Assembly (NCBI GenBank): GCA_910586015.1
Contig: CAJUGJ010000001.1
Span: forward strand, 124,001-188,000
DNA from: an uncultured Lachnospiraceae bacterium
GTDB taxonomy: Bacteria > Bacillota > Clostridia > Lachnospirales > Lachnospiraceae
DNA: 64,000 nt
Direction of reading: 5' to 3'
The translations under genes were made by a program, and so were the position numbers. The notes below the pieces were generated by a model. The model was given only the letters and a program-made list of their open reading frames with translations, was not told the DNA's origin and ran no database searches. How positions within the stretch are numbered: the first letter of the stretch is position 1; every line of letters begins with the position of its first letter. Shown in pieces: positions 24,891 through 33,708 of this stretch.

Positions 24891-26153
24891 TCATCTCTCT
24901 AAAAGATAAGAAAGCGAATAATATGGATATTGTTTTATGTTATTAGAAATTTCAAAGTTTTTTTTCGATAAGGAAATAGAAAAAGGTACCAAAAAATGTT
25001 GACGAAATACACTTGTACTTTTTGAATAGGTATGTTCTTGTGTATATAGCTCTATTGGAAAAAATTCTTCTTCTTTTTTGACAATAAAATGAATTCTTGC
25101 TTTTCCGTCAGATTCCCAGTAATAAAAAGGAATTAAATTTTTTGCAAGTGTCTGTGCAACAAAATTTTTTAAAACAGCCTTTTTCTTTATATTTTCTGTT
25201 ATATGACAGTTGTCAGAATTACTAAATAACATTGTATAAAAGATACCAGTATCCATATAATAAAGCTGCTTGCTTGTCAAATCAATTTTCTCTTTTTCTT
25301 TTATTTTTTTGCAGCTATATATAATTCTGTTTTCTTCTAAATGATTCATTGCTGTTTCGTAGAACATTCTAGTAGCACCTTTTCGAATCAAACGATATTG
25401 AAACTTGGGATTTTCTTTTAAAAGTTGTTCTACTAAAATATCTAAAATTTGATTCATTTTAAATGCCTCTTGTTCTGGATACATTTTTTTAATTTGAGAA
25501 CACATACTCTGATATAGAATACGATGAATTTCCATAACATTTTCTGTTGATTCAAAATTTAAATATTCTTTCACTGCTGCTGGCATCCCACCTACTTCTA
25601 AATAATCTTCAAATAATTTTAATAACTCTCGATGAACAATTTCTGGTATCTTTTTTCCTGTTATACAATGTCCACGAATAATTTCTGTATACCACTCTGC
25701 TCCATTTGCTATTAAAAATTCTTCAAAATCCAATGGAAATAATTGTAATTTTTCTATAAATTCATATTCTATTCCTGAAAAGATTCCTTCTTTGCTGGTA
25801 ATTAATATAATAGAAATCGAAGGATTTGTACGAAGAAATTCTAAAAATGAATGATAAGCACAAGGACAAGCCCAAAGTTCATCAATAAGATATACAACAT
25901 CTGATAAAAGTTCTGGAAGTTGATAATAAGATTTTAGGTTTTTTAAAAAGTCCTCTGTTCTATGTTGCTCAAAAAAATAACATAATTTTGCGTTCGTTTC
26001 AAAGTTAATATAAAGATTTCCTTCAAAAAAAGACTTTGCAAAATCTAAGACCAAATAGGTTTTTCCAATGCCTTTTGGACCAGAAATGCAAAGTGGATGT
26101 TGTGTACTATGACTTTTCCAATTTATTAATTGATGAACTGCCTTTCGTTTCAA
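24891..26153 (-). CDS. AAA ATPase with DUF4143-like C-terminus
   Basis: 420-residue protein of the AAA_14/DUF4143 ATPase group. Walker A is GPKGIGKT (residues 25-32) and Walker B is VVYLIDELW (86-94). The second half continues with FEDYLEVGGMPAAVKEYL and a C-terminal region (about 300-410, with VAQTLAKNLIPFYYWESDGKARIHFIVKKE) that resembles the restriction-endonuclease-like end of this family. These genes are abundant in gut bacteria and their role is unknown; no antitoxin-like partner is visible. It starts 4 bases after rluD ends and so may be read through from the rluD operon. Confidence 0.8.
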   Translation of the reverse strand: MKRKAVHQLINWKSHSTQHPLCISGPKGIGKTYLVLDFAKSFFEGNLYINFETNAKLCYFFEQHRTEDFLKNLKSYYQLPELLSDVVYLIDELWACPCAYHSFLEFLRTNPSISIILITSKEGIFSGIEYEFIEKLQLFPLDFEEFLIANGAEWYTEIIRGHCITGKKIPEIVHRELLKLFEDYLEVGGMPAAVKEYLNFESTENVMEIHRILYQSMCSQIKKMYPEQEAFKMNQILDILVEQLLKENPKFQYRLIRKGATRMFYETAMNHLEENRIIYSCKKIKEKEKIDLTSKQLYYMDTGIFYTMLFSNSDNCHITENIKKKAVLKNFVAQTLAKNLIPFYYWESDGKARIHFIVKKEEEFFPIELYTQEHTYSKSTSVFRQHFLVPFSISLSKKNFEISNNIKQYPYYSLSYLLER

Positions 26154-26157
26154 ATTT

Positions 26158-27087
26158 TTATCCCTTCTTTCTCAACTGAAGCAACAAATTTTCAAAATAA
26201 TTTGGAAGTGGTGCTTCAAATTCCATATACTTTCCAGTAGATGGATGTAAAAAGCCAAGTAGTCCAGCATGTAATGTCTGACCTCCTAAATGCCATTCAT
26301 TTTTAGAGGAACCATAGACAGTGTCTCCAAGTAATGGATGTCCTATAAAGCTTAAATGTACACGAATTTGATGCGTACGTCCAGTTTCTAGAGAACACTC
26401 GATGTAGGAGTATTGATTAGATAAATTTTCTAAAACTCGATAATTGGTAATTGCTGATTTCCCATGTGTTAAATTAACTGCCATCTTTTTTCGATCGGTA
26501 GGATGTCTTCCTATGGGAAGATCAATTCTCCCTTCTGCCTTTTGAAAAGTATGATAACAGATGGCATAATAGCGTCTAGTAATCGAATGAACTTTTAGCT
26601 GTTGAGCAATACATTGATGCGAAGCATCATTTTTACATACTACAAGCACTCCTGTGGTATCTTTATCAATTCGGTGTACAATTCCTGGACGTAAAACACC
26701 ATTAATTCCAGAAAGGGATTCTTTACAGTGATATAGTAGACCATTTACTAAAGTTCCACTGGTATGACCAGCTGCTGGATGAACTACCATACCCTTTTCC
26801 TTATTAATTATTATAATATCAGAATCTTCATAGAGAATATTTAATGGAATCGGTTCTGGAAGAATCGAAACATCTTCTGGTGCAGGAATAAAATAAGAAA
26901 ATTCGTCTCCTTCACAGAGACGATAATTTGCTTTTACAATTTTATCATTTACAACAACATGACCTTCTGTAATAAGTTTTTGTAAATAAGAACGAGATAG
27001 TTTCTCTTCTATCATGGAAAGGTATTTATCAATTCTTATTCCAGAGGCTTCCTTATCTGCAACCCGTTCTATCATTTCACCATTCAT
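26158..27087 (-). CDS. rluD: RluD-family 23S rRNA pseudouridine synthase
   Basis: 309 residues. An N-terminal S4 RNA-binding domain (about 18-80) precedes the RluA/RluD catalytic domain with HRIDKDTTG, catalytic D141. GRTHQIRVHL near residue 230 is the other family motif. It starts one base after lspA ends, with AGGAAAATGAT upstream. In B. subtilis the homologue ylyB also follows lspA. The exact target uridines are not deducible here. Confidence 0.93.
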   Translation of the reverse strand: MNGEMIERVADKEASGIRIDKYLSMIEEKLSRSYLQKLITEGHVVVNDKIVKANYRLCEGDEFSYFIPAPEDVSILPEPIPLNILYEDSDIIIINKEKGMVVHPAAGHTSGTLVNGLLYHCKESLSGINGVLRPGIVHRIDKDTTGVLVVCKNDASHQCIAQQLKVHSITRRYYAICYHTFQKAEGRIDLPIGRHPTDRKKMAVNLTHGKSAITNYRVLENLSNQYSYIECSLETGRTHQIRVHLSFIGHPLLGDTVYGSSKNEWHLGGQTLHAGLLGFLHPSTGKYMEFEAPLPNYFENLLLQLRKKG

Positions 27088-27088
27088 A

Positions 27089-27580
27089 TCATTTTCCTAT
27101 TTTTAAAATTTGATCGATTTCTTCTTCTTTGTAAAAAAATAATACAAGAAATACTAATAAAAATGCAGATACTGTAATATAACAGTCTGCTACATTAAAT
27201 ACTGGAAAATCAATCAGTTCAAAATAAATAAAATCTGTTACATAACCTAGTGCAATACGATCCATTAAGTTTCCAACTGCTCCTGCTGCCACAAAAATAA
27301 GAATAAGCTGTAAGGCAAAAAATCTTCGTTTTGTTGGAATTCGAAAATAAAACCAAATCATTAAAATTAGAATCAGGATAGTAATAACAGTCAATAAAAT
27401 CGTTTTTCCACTCATAATTCCCCAAACTGCCCCATCATTTTTATGAAAAACAAATTTAAGTACTTTAGGAATTAAAGTAATTTCTCTTCCATCTGTTAGA
27501 TTTATTCTAACTGCCAATTTTGTTATCTGATCCAAAGCTACTAAAAAAGAGAGAACAATAAGATGTAAGAACCGTTTCAT
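27089..27580 (-). CDS. lspA: Lipoprotein signal peptidase (SPase II)
   Basis: 163-residue integral membrane aspartyl protease that removes signal peptides from diacylglyceryl-modified prolipoproteins. Four hydrophobic helices. The catalytic Asp pair is D116 (GYVTDFI) and D132 (FNVADCYI), with the upstream NLMDR and FHKNDGAVWG signatures in place. The start overlaps the aroB stop by 4 bases. Confidence 0.96.
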   Translation of the reverse strand: MKRFLHLIVLSFLVALDQITKLAVRINLTDGREITLIPKVLKFVFHKNDGAVWGIMSGKTILLTVITILILILMIWFYFRIPTKRRFFALQLILIFVAAGAVGNLMDRIALGYVTDFIYFELIDFPVFNVADCYITVSAFLLVFLVLFFYKEEEIDQILKIGK

Positions 27581-28680
27581 AATGTCTTCTCTCCCAATAA
27601 AAATTTAATTGATTCTTCCATTTCTTCTTTTGAAACAGATGTATCTATGATTGCATGTCCAATTTTATCTAAAATTATAAATTTAATCATAGAACCATCT
27701 TTTTTCTTATCTTTTTGTACTGCTTCAAAAACTTCTTCACTTATAAGATCAGATAGAGAAACAGGAAGTCCATATGACTGATTTAAAAAGATCAATTCTT
27801 TCATCTGAACTGATGTAATTTTTCCTCGGCACATAGAAATATAGGCAGATGCAATCATTCCAACACTTACACATTCTCCATGTAACCATGTAAAATTCAT
27901 CTGTTTTTCAATAGCATGTCCTAAAGTATGTCCGAAATTTAATATAGCTCTCTCACCTTGTTCTTTTGGATCTGCTTGTACAATTTCTCTTTTAATTTCA
28001 CAATTTCTTCGAACCATCTTTTCTAATAAATCTGGTTCCTTTTGTAGAATTCCTTCTTTTTGTTCAATAAGCCAATGATAAAATTCGGCATCCCGAATTA
28101 AACCATGTTTGATTACTTCTCCAAAACCAGAAATATATTGTCTATGATCTAATGATTTCAAGGTAGAAAGATTCATATATACTAATTTTGGCATATAAAA
28201 TGCACCAACCATATTTTTGTAACGTTCAAAATCAACTCCTGTTTTTCCGCCGATACTAGAATCCGACATTGCTAATAAAGTAGTAGGAACTTGAATAAAA
28301 CGAATTCCTCTAAGATAAGTTGCTGCAACAAAACCTGTCAAATCACCAACTACTCCACCTCCAAATGCGATTAGACCATCTTTTCTATCGAAATTGGATT
28401 CAATCAGAAAACGATAGAGCTCTCTTACTACGTCTAAATTTTTACTTTCCTCTCCGGCTTTTAGTTCAAAGATAACAACTTGATTAGAAATAGATTTTAA
28501 AAGATTAGAAAGTTCCTCTGCATACAAAGGAGCTATATTAGAATCTGTTACAATACAAAGTTTTCGATTTTGCAATTCTAAATGTTTAATTTCTTCTATT
28601 AGTCCCTCAAATTGATGTTCTAATACAATATCATAACAATGTGTTCCTTCATAAGATACAGCAAGACGATTTTTTTTCAT
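27577..28680 (-). CDS. aroB: 3-dehydroquinate synthase
   Basis: 367-residue second enzyme of the shikimate pathway, NAD and zinc dependent. Signatures: GGGVVGDLTGFVAATYLRG near 107-126, the ALLAMSDSSIGGKTGVD block, the Zn ligands in GFGEVIKHG and NFGHTLGHAIE, and HGECVSVGM. No other aro gene is near. It is carried in the division/lipoprotein cluster and overlaps lspA by 4 bases. Confidence 0.96.
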   Translation of the reverse strand: MKKNRLAVSYEGTHCYDIVLEHQFEGLIEEIKHLELQNRKLCIVTDSNIAPLYAEELSNLLKSISNQVVIFELKAGEESKNLDVVRELYRFLIESNFDRKDGLIAFGGGVVGDLTGFVAATYLRGIRFIQVPTTLLAMSDSSIGGKTGVDFERYKNMVGAFYMPKLVYMNLSTLKSLDHRQYISGFGEVIKHGLIRDAEFYHWLIEQKEGILQKEPDLLEKMVRRNCEIKREIVQADPKEQGERAILNFGHTLGHAIEKQMNFTWLHGECVSVGMIASAYISMCRGKITSVQMKELIFLNQSYGLPVSLSDLISEEVFEAVQKDKKKDGSMIKFIILDKIGHAIIDTSVSKEEMEESIKFLLGEKTL

Positions 28681-28714
28681 GAAATATCCTCATTTCCGTT
28701 CCTTTTATTTAATA

Positions 28715-29374
28715 TTATACATCATTTTCAATATCAATAAATTCAAATCCATCTGTTTCTTCTTGAGATGGTAATTCTTCTTTTTCTAAAACACTAGAAT
28801 CTTCATAAGTATCTTCAAATGAATTTGTTAATTCATCTGTTTTCTCCTCTTGTGGCAACAGTTCTTCTTTCTCTTTTTTCGTAGGAAACTCTGATACCAA
28901 AGGATTTTCTTGTATCGATGAAGGATGAATTGTAAAGGTTTCGCTTTCTAAAAGTTCCATCTGTGCTTTAGCAAGACTTTTAAACTGAATTTTATATGTT
29001 TCATACTGTTGAAGTAGTTGGAAAACCTGAGTACGAATGTGTTGTAATTCATTTTGTGCATCTGACAAAATAATCTGAGACTTTGTCAAAGCTTCACTTT
29101 CTATATTTTGAGCTTTTTTTACAGCAGCAGCTTTTGTATCTTCTGCTGTTTTTTCTGCTAAGACTAATGCTTTTTGTAAAGTTTTTTCTATTGTTTTATA
29201 ATATTGAATTCCTTGTGTTAAAGCAGTTACTTTATCTCTTAACTCCATATTTTCTCGATACAGCACTTCATAACCACTTAAAACTTCTCTCATAAACTGA
29301 TCAACTTCTCGTTTATCATACCCCAATCCACCAGATTTGAAGGACTTACTCTGTATTTCAATTGGTGTAAGCAT
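28715..29374 (-). CDS. divIVA: DivIVA-family protein
   Basis: 219-residue curved-membrane-binding scaffold at septa and poles. It opens MLTPIEIQSKSFKSGGLGYDKREVDQ-like with the conserved YDxxEVDxF lipid-binding motif near residues 19-27. A long coiled coil follows (about 28-130), then a Glu/Ser-rich acidic tail. It lies after ylmH in the sepF-ylm order. Minicell/min genes are also present in this window at 36.8-38.6 kb. Confidence 0.92.
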   Translation of the reverse strand: MLTPIEIQSKSFKSGGLGYDKREVDQFMREVLSGYEVLYRENMELRDKVTALTQGIQYYKTIEKTLQKALVLAEKTAEDTKAAAVKKAQNIESEALTKSQIILSDAQNELQHIRTQVFQLLQQYETYKIQFKSLAKAQMELLESETFTIHPSSIQENPLVSEFPTKKEKEELLPQEEKTDELTNSFEDTYEDSSVLEKEELPSQEETDGFEFIDIENDV

Positions 29375-29389
29375 CTTTTTTTCTTCCTC

Positions 29390-30187
29390 CTAACTGTACT
29401 TTAACAATGTTATATTAATTCTTCCCTTCTTCGATAGATTTCCCTGTTCTCCTACTTTAACTTTTCCATATCCCCGTACAGAGATAATGTCTTCCTGCTT
29501 TAAAACATGACTTACATTTGTTACCAGTGCACCATTTATATATACATTTCCCTGTGTAATAAGAGATACCATTTTACTACGAGAATGATGGAAGGCAGCA
29601 GCAATGACAGCATCTAAACGAATAGAAGATACAGTAGTATGAATAACTTCATAATTACGTTCAAATGAAACTTGTTGTACTAAAAATTGTTCTACGGTTA
29701 CTTTTGTATGCCGAACCCATTCTAATTGTTCTAAAAGAAAATCTGCTACTTGACTTTTACAAAATAAAAAGGCTTCGTTCTCTTTTAAAATAAGATCTCC
29801 AAGCTTACTGCGATCTAATCCAAGATTAACCACTGCACCAAGATAATCTCTATGGGATAGTACTTCTGCGAATTTTGCAGCAGTAGGATAAATTTTCAAA
29901 CAGGAAATTGGATAATAAAAATCCGGCGGAAGCTCTTCTGCTTTTGCAGTAGGTTGTATTACATCTGACCTACCATCAAAACAGATAAGCTTCCGCTCTG
30001 CATCCGGATAACCACCGGACATAGAATACGATACAGATACAAGTTCTTGTTTTATTTGATAAAACAAATTAATTTCATATAATGTTAAAAAATCAGTAAA
30101 AGTACAAATTTCTTTATTATAGGCAGATTGTGCAAGTTCTTTTATACGTTTAAAAAATATCTGCTCTTCTTTGGTCTGATATATCAT
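29390..30187 (-). CDS. ylmH: YlmH-like S4-domain RNA-binding protein
   Basis: 265 residues starting MIYQTKEEQIFFKRIKEL. An N-terminal alpha/beta domain contains FDGRSDVIQPTA and SHRDYLGAVVNLGLDRSKLGD. A C-terminal S4 domain (about 185-250) carries RLDAVIAAAFHHSRSKMVSL. I chose the ATG at 30187, five bases after the yggT stop; the longer frame to 30364 would overlap yggT entirely. Family members act on ribosomes or division. It sits between yggT and divIVA as in B. subtilis. Confidence 0.9.
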   Translation of the reverse strand: MIYQTKEEQIFFKRIKELAQSAYNKEICTFTDFLTLYEINLFYQIKQELVSVSYSMSGGYPDAERKLICFDGRSDVIQPTAKAEELPPDFYYPISCLKIYPTAAKFAEVLSHRDYLGAVVNLGLDRSKLGDLILKENEAFLFCKSQVADFLLEQLEWVRHTKVTVEQFLVQQVSFERNYEVIHTTVSSIRLDAVIAAAFHHSRSKMVSLITQGNVYINGALVTNVSHVLKQEDIISVRGYGKVKVGEQGNLSKKGRINITLLKYS

Positions 30188-30192
30188 ATTAT

Positions 30193-30456
30193 TTAACCTA
30201 ATCCAATCGAAATCACATGTTGTAAGTAAACTAAGCCTAGGAATGTAATTACTGGTACAAGATCCGACATATGTTTTCCAAATACAGAATGATCTAATAA
30301 AAACTGAACTGGCTGCAAAATTGGCATTACAAATCCCTTTACCAGAGCAAATAATTTTTCCCATGTAGGAAGAAAAAATAGAAAAATATAAAGAGCCAAC
30401 ATTCCCTGTAAAATTGTAATCAGTACGGATAAACTTTTTAATACTAAAATGGTCAT
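30193..30456 (-). CDS. YggT-family membrane protein
   Basis: 87 residues with two hydrophobic helices (about 3-27 and 60-86) separated by a short loop holding LVKGFVMPILQPVQFLL. It starts one base after sepF ends and five before ylmH. Corresponds to B. subtilis ylmG; linked to cell-division gene clusters, with function not well defined. Confidence 0.85.
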   Translation of the reverse strand: MTILVLKSLSVLITILQGMLALYIFLFFLPTWEKLFALVKGFVMPILQPVQFLLDHSVFGKHMSDLVPVITFLGLVYLQHVISIGLG

Positions 30457-30457
30457 A

Positions 30458-31087
30458 TTAAAATCCTTTAGCTAATGTTGGTACTCCAAATCCATCTTGT
30501 TTGATAATATCTAAGTAATCTCCAGAAATATCTACACTTTCAGGAGAAATAATAAAAATATAATTTGAAATTTGATGAAGTCTTCCATTTACAGCATAGA
30601 CAGAGCCAGAAACAAAATCCATAACTCTTTGTGCAGCATCTACATCAAATCCTTCTAAGTTAATAACCGCTGCCCTTCCTGAAAGCAACATATCACAGAT
30701 ATCTTGAGAATCTTCAAAACTGGTCGGTTTCATGATACAAACTTCAAATCCTTTTGCAGTAGTACGAAGTGGAACTACTTTGCCACTATTTAACCGTTCG
30801 GTTCTCTCAGTTTTTGAAGAACGCTCTTTTTTTGATTCGGAATAGCCACTGTTTACCGCAACATTTTGATTTACTGCAGCCACTTCATACTCATCTCGAT
30901 AAGAGGAACGAGAAGAAACATTGACTTCTCTTGGTTCTCTTACAGATGTCTGTTTTCTCAACTGTCGTTCCTCTTTACGACGTTCTTTCTCTTCCATCTC
31001 AGTTAGATAATCATCATAATCTTCATCTAAATCATCTTCATCTGTTACATGTAACGCATTTAATAAATTATTTAAGATATTTGCCAT
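30458..31087 (-). CDS. sepF: Cell division protein SepF
   Basis: 209 residues from MANILNNLLNAL, the ATG preceded by GGAG 8 bases upstream (the frame runs 19 codons further but without an RBS). An N-terminal amphipathic membrane-binding helix is followed by an acidic/basic linker (EDDLDEDYDDYL, then Arg/Lys/Glu-rich). The C-terminal SepF core (about 125-205) holds RAAVINLEGFDVDAAQRVMD and FGSGS-like VSGSVYAVNG. It anchors and bundles FtsZ. Between ylmE and yggT, the canonical order. Confidence 0.95.
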   Translation of the reverse strand: MANILNNLLNALHVTDEDDLDEDYDDYLTEMEEKERRKEERQLRKQTSVREPREVNVSSRSSYRDEYEVAAVNQNVAVNSGYSESKKERSSKTERTERLNSGKVVPLRTTAKGFEVCIMKPTSFEDSQDICDMLLSGRAAVINLEGFDVDAAQRVMDFVSGSVYAVNGRLHQISNYIFIISPESVDISGDYLDIIKQDGFGVPTLAKGF

Positions 31088-31103
31088 TTCACGTTCTCCA
31101 TTC

Positions 31104-31793
31104 TTAATGATAATTACGTTCTCCGAAAATTCCTGTTCCAACACGGATATGGGTTGCTCCCTCTTCTATTGCAACTTCATAATCACCTGTCATTCCCATT
31201 GAGAGCATATCTATAGTCATATTATCAATGTTTTTTGCACTAATGTCAACAGCTAATTGCTTCATTTGCCTGAAATATATTCGATTTTCTTCGGCACTTT
31301 CTGTAAATGGTGCAACTGTCATGAATCCTCTGACTCGAATATTTGGGAATATAGCGATTTTTCGCAAAAAATTTTCGGTTTCTTCTGGTAAAATTCCAAA
31401 TTTCGTAGCTTCTTTTGCAATATTAATTTCAACTAAAATGTCACATTGTACTTGCTTTTTCTTTGCCTCCTGACTGATTTGTTTCGCTAAAGGAACAGAG
31501 TCAACGGAATGGATACAAGCAACTTGACCAACAATGGACTTTACTTTATTTCTCTGTAAATGTCCAATCATATGCCAACGAACGGGTTCTTGGATTTGTT
31601 CCATTTTTGCACACAATTCTTGAACTTTATTTTCTCCGAAATCAGTCATGTGTGCAGCAATGGCTTCCCTAATTAATTCTACAGGTTTTGTTTTGCTAAC
31701 TACAATCAGTGTCACCTCCTTTCGGTCTCTATTAGAACGCTGACAGGCTTGTTGGATTCTTTGTTCTACTTCAAATATGTTCTTTGAAATCAT
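31104..31793 (-). CDS. PLP homeostasis protein (YggS/YlmE family)
   Basis: 229-residue fold-type III PLP-binding protein that buffers pyridoxal phosphate. VSKTKP at residues 32-37 carries the PLP lysine. HMIGHLQRNK near 75-84 and LSMGMTGDYEVAIEEGATHIRVGTGIFG at the end are the family signatures. It stands immediately before sepF as ylmE does in Bacillus. Confidence 0.95.
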   Translation of the reverse strand: MISKNIFEVEQRIQQACQRSNRDRKEVTLIVVSKTKPVELIREAIAAHMTDFGENKVQELCAKMEQIQEPVRWHMIGHLQRNKVKSIVGQVACIHSVDSVPLAKQISQEAKKKQVQCDILVEINIAKEATKFGILPEETENFLRKIAIFPNIRVRGFMTVAPFTESAEENRIYFRQMKQLAVDISAKNIDNMTIDMLSMGMTGDYEVAIEEGATHIRVGTGIFGERNYH

Positions 31794-31807
31794 GTTTTAT
31801 GCTCTCC

Positions 31808-33193
31808 TTAATAAATAACAGAAGATTCGACTGCGGTGGTAGCATCTAGGGCAATGTGATCATAAAGGGCTACTCCTCCATTCGTTCCCTCTTTTATAAT
31901 ACAATAATCGTCATTTTCTTTTATTTTCTCAATCCTTCTAAAAACAGCATATCCTTTATTTACATTAAATACTCCTTCCAATGTACCAAATAGGCTAACT
32001 CGAAATCGTTCATTTGTATTTTGATCAAATAAAAAAGTATTTAAGTTAAATAAATGTTTATCTACATATCCATATTCTTCATCTTCATAATAAATTTCTG
32101 TTTCAACAAAGGAATAGCTTGGTTCACCAGTTGCATTATTATAGGTTACAGTAATAACTCCTTTATTATCAGAATCTCCTCCATAGGTAAAATATTGCAA
32201 TGGAATCCGAAAAAATTCTTTTTTCGTAATTGCAGAAATCGGTATCTTTAATCCTGATTCCTGATTAAATAAAAAATCAACTGTGAGAAACCGATAATTT
32301 AAATATCGATTTAAGTATTTATTAAAGGTAAGAACTGCATAATAGTCTGCTCCCTTTAATTCAACACGAATGGGAACAGTGGTTGTAAAACCATCCTCTA
32401 TAATTTCAATTTTTGCTGTTGTTCTTTCATAATAATATTGATAGATTTCTTCCGAAACGGGAACAACTAAAGACCATGTATCACTCGTAATTAATTTATA
32501 TACTTTACTTCCCTCTTCACTTGCTCCTGTCGTACGTACCGATCCTTGTGTAAAGTTTTCCATATCAAATGTAGAAGCGGTTACTTCATTTTCTGTTAAA
32601 CCATCTAAAGAATCTATATGATAGGAAATAATTCCTGACTGACTAGAAGAGATTGTTTGTATAGAAGAACTTACTCCTGTTTCGTCCATAAGTTGTTGCA
32701 ACTGAGAAAAAAGATTAATATCTGAAAGTTGTCTTATTATTCCAGATATTTCTTCTTGAAAAGAATAAACCATAGAATAATCCTTACAAAAATTTTTATG
32801 AAAGGATGAAATTTTATTTTTAACAGAAGTAATATCATTTTCATTTAGAGTTAGCTCATTTCCAGAATTAGCTAAAGCGTCATAAATACTTCTATTTTCA
32901 TCCAAAGAATAAATAGAAGAATTTTTTTTCACTCTTGAACCATCTCTTAGATAATAATTAACATAACCTGCTTTTGGCATATATTGTACAGTTTCTTCTC
33001 TTACAATCACTCCAGTGGCTCGGCTATCGGTCGATAAATTTTCTCTTTGTACTTCATAGATAGACAAATGAGGTTTTGTAAAATAAACAATAATATAGAC
33101 AATAATATAGAGAAAGATAATAAAAAATAGTAAGAAGCCTAAATTAATTGTCTTCCTTTTTTTTAGCCGAATCACCTTATTATTATTTCCCAA
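31808..33193 (-). CDS. HlyD-like membrane-anchored protein
   Basis: 461 residues with a cytoplasmic N-terminus rich in Lys/Arg, one transmembrane helix (about 18-38) and a large extracytoplasmic part. The segment GVIVREETVQYMPKAGYVNYYLRDGSRVKKN resembles the lipoyl/barrel start of HlyD-type adaptors. A helical stretch (about 110-180) and beta-rich remainder follow. Translation starts at TTG, with GGAG 10 bases upstream, from the promoter at 33228-33256. It heads the ylmE-sepF-ylmG-ylmH-divIVA cluster, so a role in the envelope or division is plausible. No transporter gene is adjacent. Confidence 0.75.
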   Translation of the reverse strand: MGNNNKVIRLKKRKTINLGFLLFFIIFLYIIVYIIVYFTKPHLSIYEVQRENLSTDSRATGVIVREETVQYMPKAGYVNYYLRDGSRVKKNSSIYSLDENRSIYDALANSGNELTLNENDITSVKNKISSFHKNFCKDYSMVYSFQEEISGIIRQLSDINLFSQLQQLMDETGVSSSIQTISSSQSGIISYHIDSLDGLTENEVTASTFDMENFTQGSVRTTGASEEGSKVYKLITSDTWSLVVPVSEEIYQYYYERTTAKIEIIEDGFTTTVPIRVELKGADYYAVLTFNKYLNRYLNYRFLTVDFLFNQESGLKIPISAITKKEFFRIPLQYFTYGGDSDNKGVITVTYNNATGEPSYSFVETEIYYEDEEYGYVDKHLFNLNTFLFDQNTNERFRVSLFGTLEGVFNVNKGYAVFRRIEKIKENDDYCIIKEGTNGGVALYDHIALDATTAVESSVIY

Positions 33194-33227
33194 GAAATTT
33201 TTGCTCCTTTCCTCTTTTCTTTCTCCT

Positions 33228-33256
33228 ATTATACTGAATTTTCTTTCATTTTTAAA
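33228..33256 (-). promoter_or_regulatory. Candidate promoter of the HlyD-ylm-divIVA cluster
   Basis: Minus strand TATAAT (33228-33233) with TTTAAA (33251-33256) 17 bases upstream. The -10 is perfect, the -35 weak. Confidence 0.6.
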
Positions 33257-33389
33257 GTAAAACTTAAAATTATTTTGCTATATAAATTTATTGAAATTAA
33301 CTACTATTTTTATAAATCGATAGAAATTAGAATAATTCATTTCGATCAGGTTATACTAACCAATATCAAAATTGAAGGAGGCAAACGCG

Positions 33390-33593
33390 ATGAAGGTACT
33401 CGACTATATCGGACTTATGCTTGTCATTGTCGGTGCAGTCAATTGGGGGCTTATCGGATTTTTTAGCTTCGACCTAGTACGTTTTATTTTTGGTGATATG
33501 ACTTTAGTATCCAGAATTGTTTATGCACTAGTGGGAATTTTCGGTCTTTATGCCCTAAGTTATTTTGCAAAACTAAAAACTGATGTTGCATAA
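33390..33593 (+). CDS. DUF378 family small membrane protein
   Basis: 67 residues starting MKVLDYIGLMLVIVGAVNWG. Two transmembrane helices (about 4-25 and 40-58) and the WGLIGFF signature of DUF378. Start at 33390 set by GAAGGAGG 9 bases upstream. Function unknown. Single gene followed by three 17-base tandem repeats and a terminator. Confidence 0.88.
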   Translation: MKVLDYIGLMLVIVGAVNWGLIGFFSFDLVRFIFGDMTLVSRIVYALVGIFGLYALSYFAKLKTDVA

Positions 33594-33634
33594 TAAATAA
33601 TGCTGCATAATAAATAATGCTGCATAATAAAATC
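33584..33634 (+). repeat. Three tandem 17-base repeats spanning the stop codon
   Basis: TGTTGCATAATAAATAA (33584-33600), TGCTGCATAATAAATAA (33601-33617) and TGCTGCATAATAAAATC (33618-33634). The first unit contains the last codons and stop of the DUF378 gene, so the gene end has been duplicated twice, probably by replication slippage. Confidence 0.9.
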
Positions 33635-33648
33635 TTCAAACGCTTAAT

Positions 33649-33688
33649 AAAAGCCCGTTCTCCTAAACGAATAGGCGACGGGCTTTTT
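33649..33688. terminator. Terminator between the DUF378 gene and the P-loop gene
   Basis: AAAAGCCCGT (33649-33658) pairs with ACGGGCTTTT (33678-33687), with an inner CCTA/TAGG pairing in the loop and a five-T run. Convergent genes on either side make it useful to both. Confidence 0.88.
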
Positions 33689-33708
33689 CAACTGATATTA
33701 GTTAGAAA

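Noticed and set aside
22951..26153. Prophage or integrative element around the tyrosine recombinase
   Set aside because: No phage, conjugation or excisionase genes and no tRNA target nearby; neighbours are housekeeping or single unknown genes.
30188..30364. N-terminal extension of the S4 protein
   Set aside because: It overlaps almost all of the yggT gene in another frame and lacks an RBS; the start at 30187 gives the family's normal N-terminus.
33584..33634. CRISPR-like array
   Set aside because: The units are adjoining 17-base tandem copies with no spacers.
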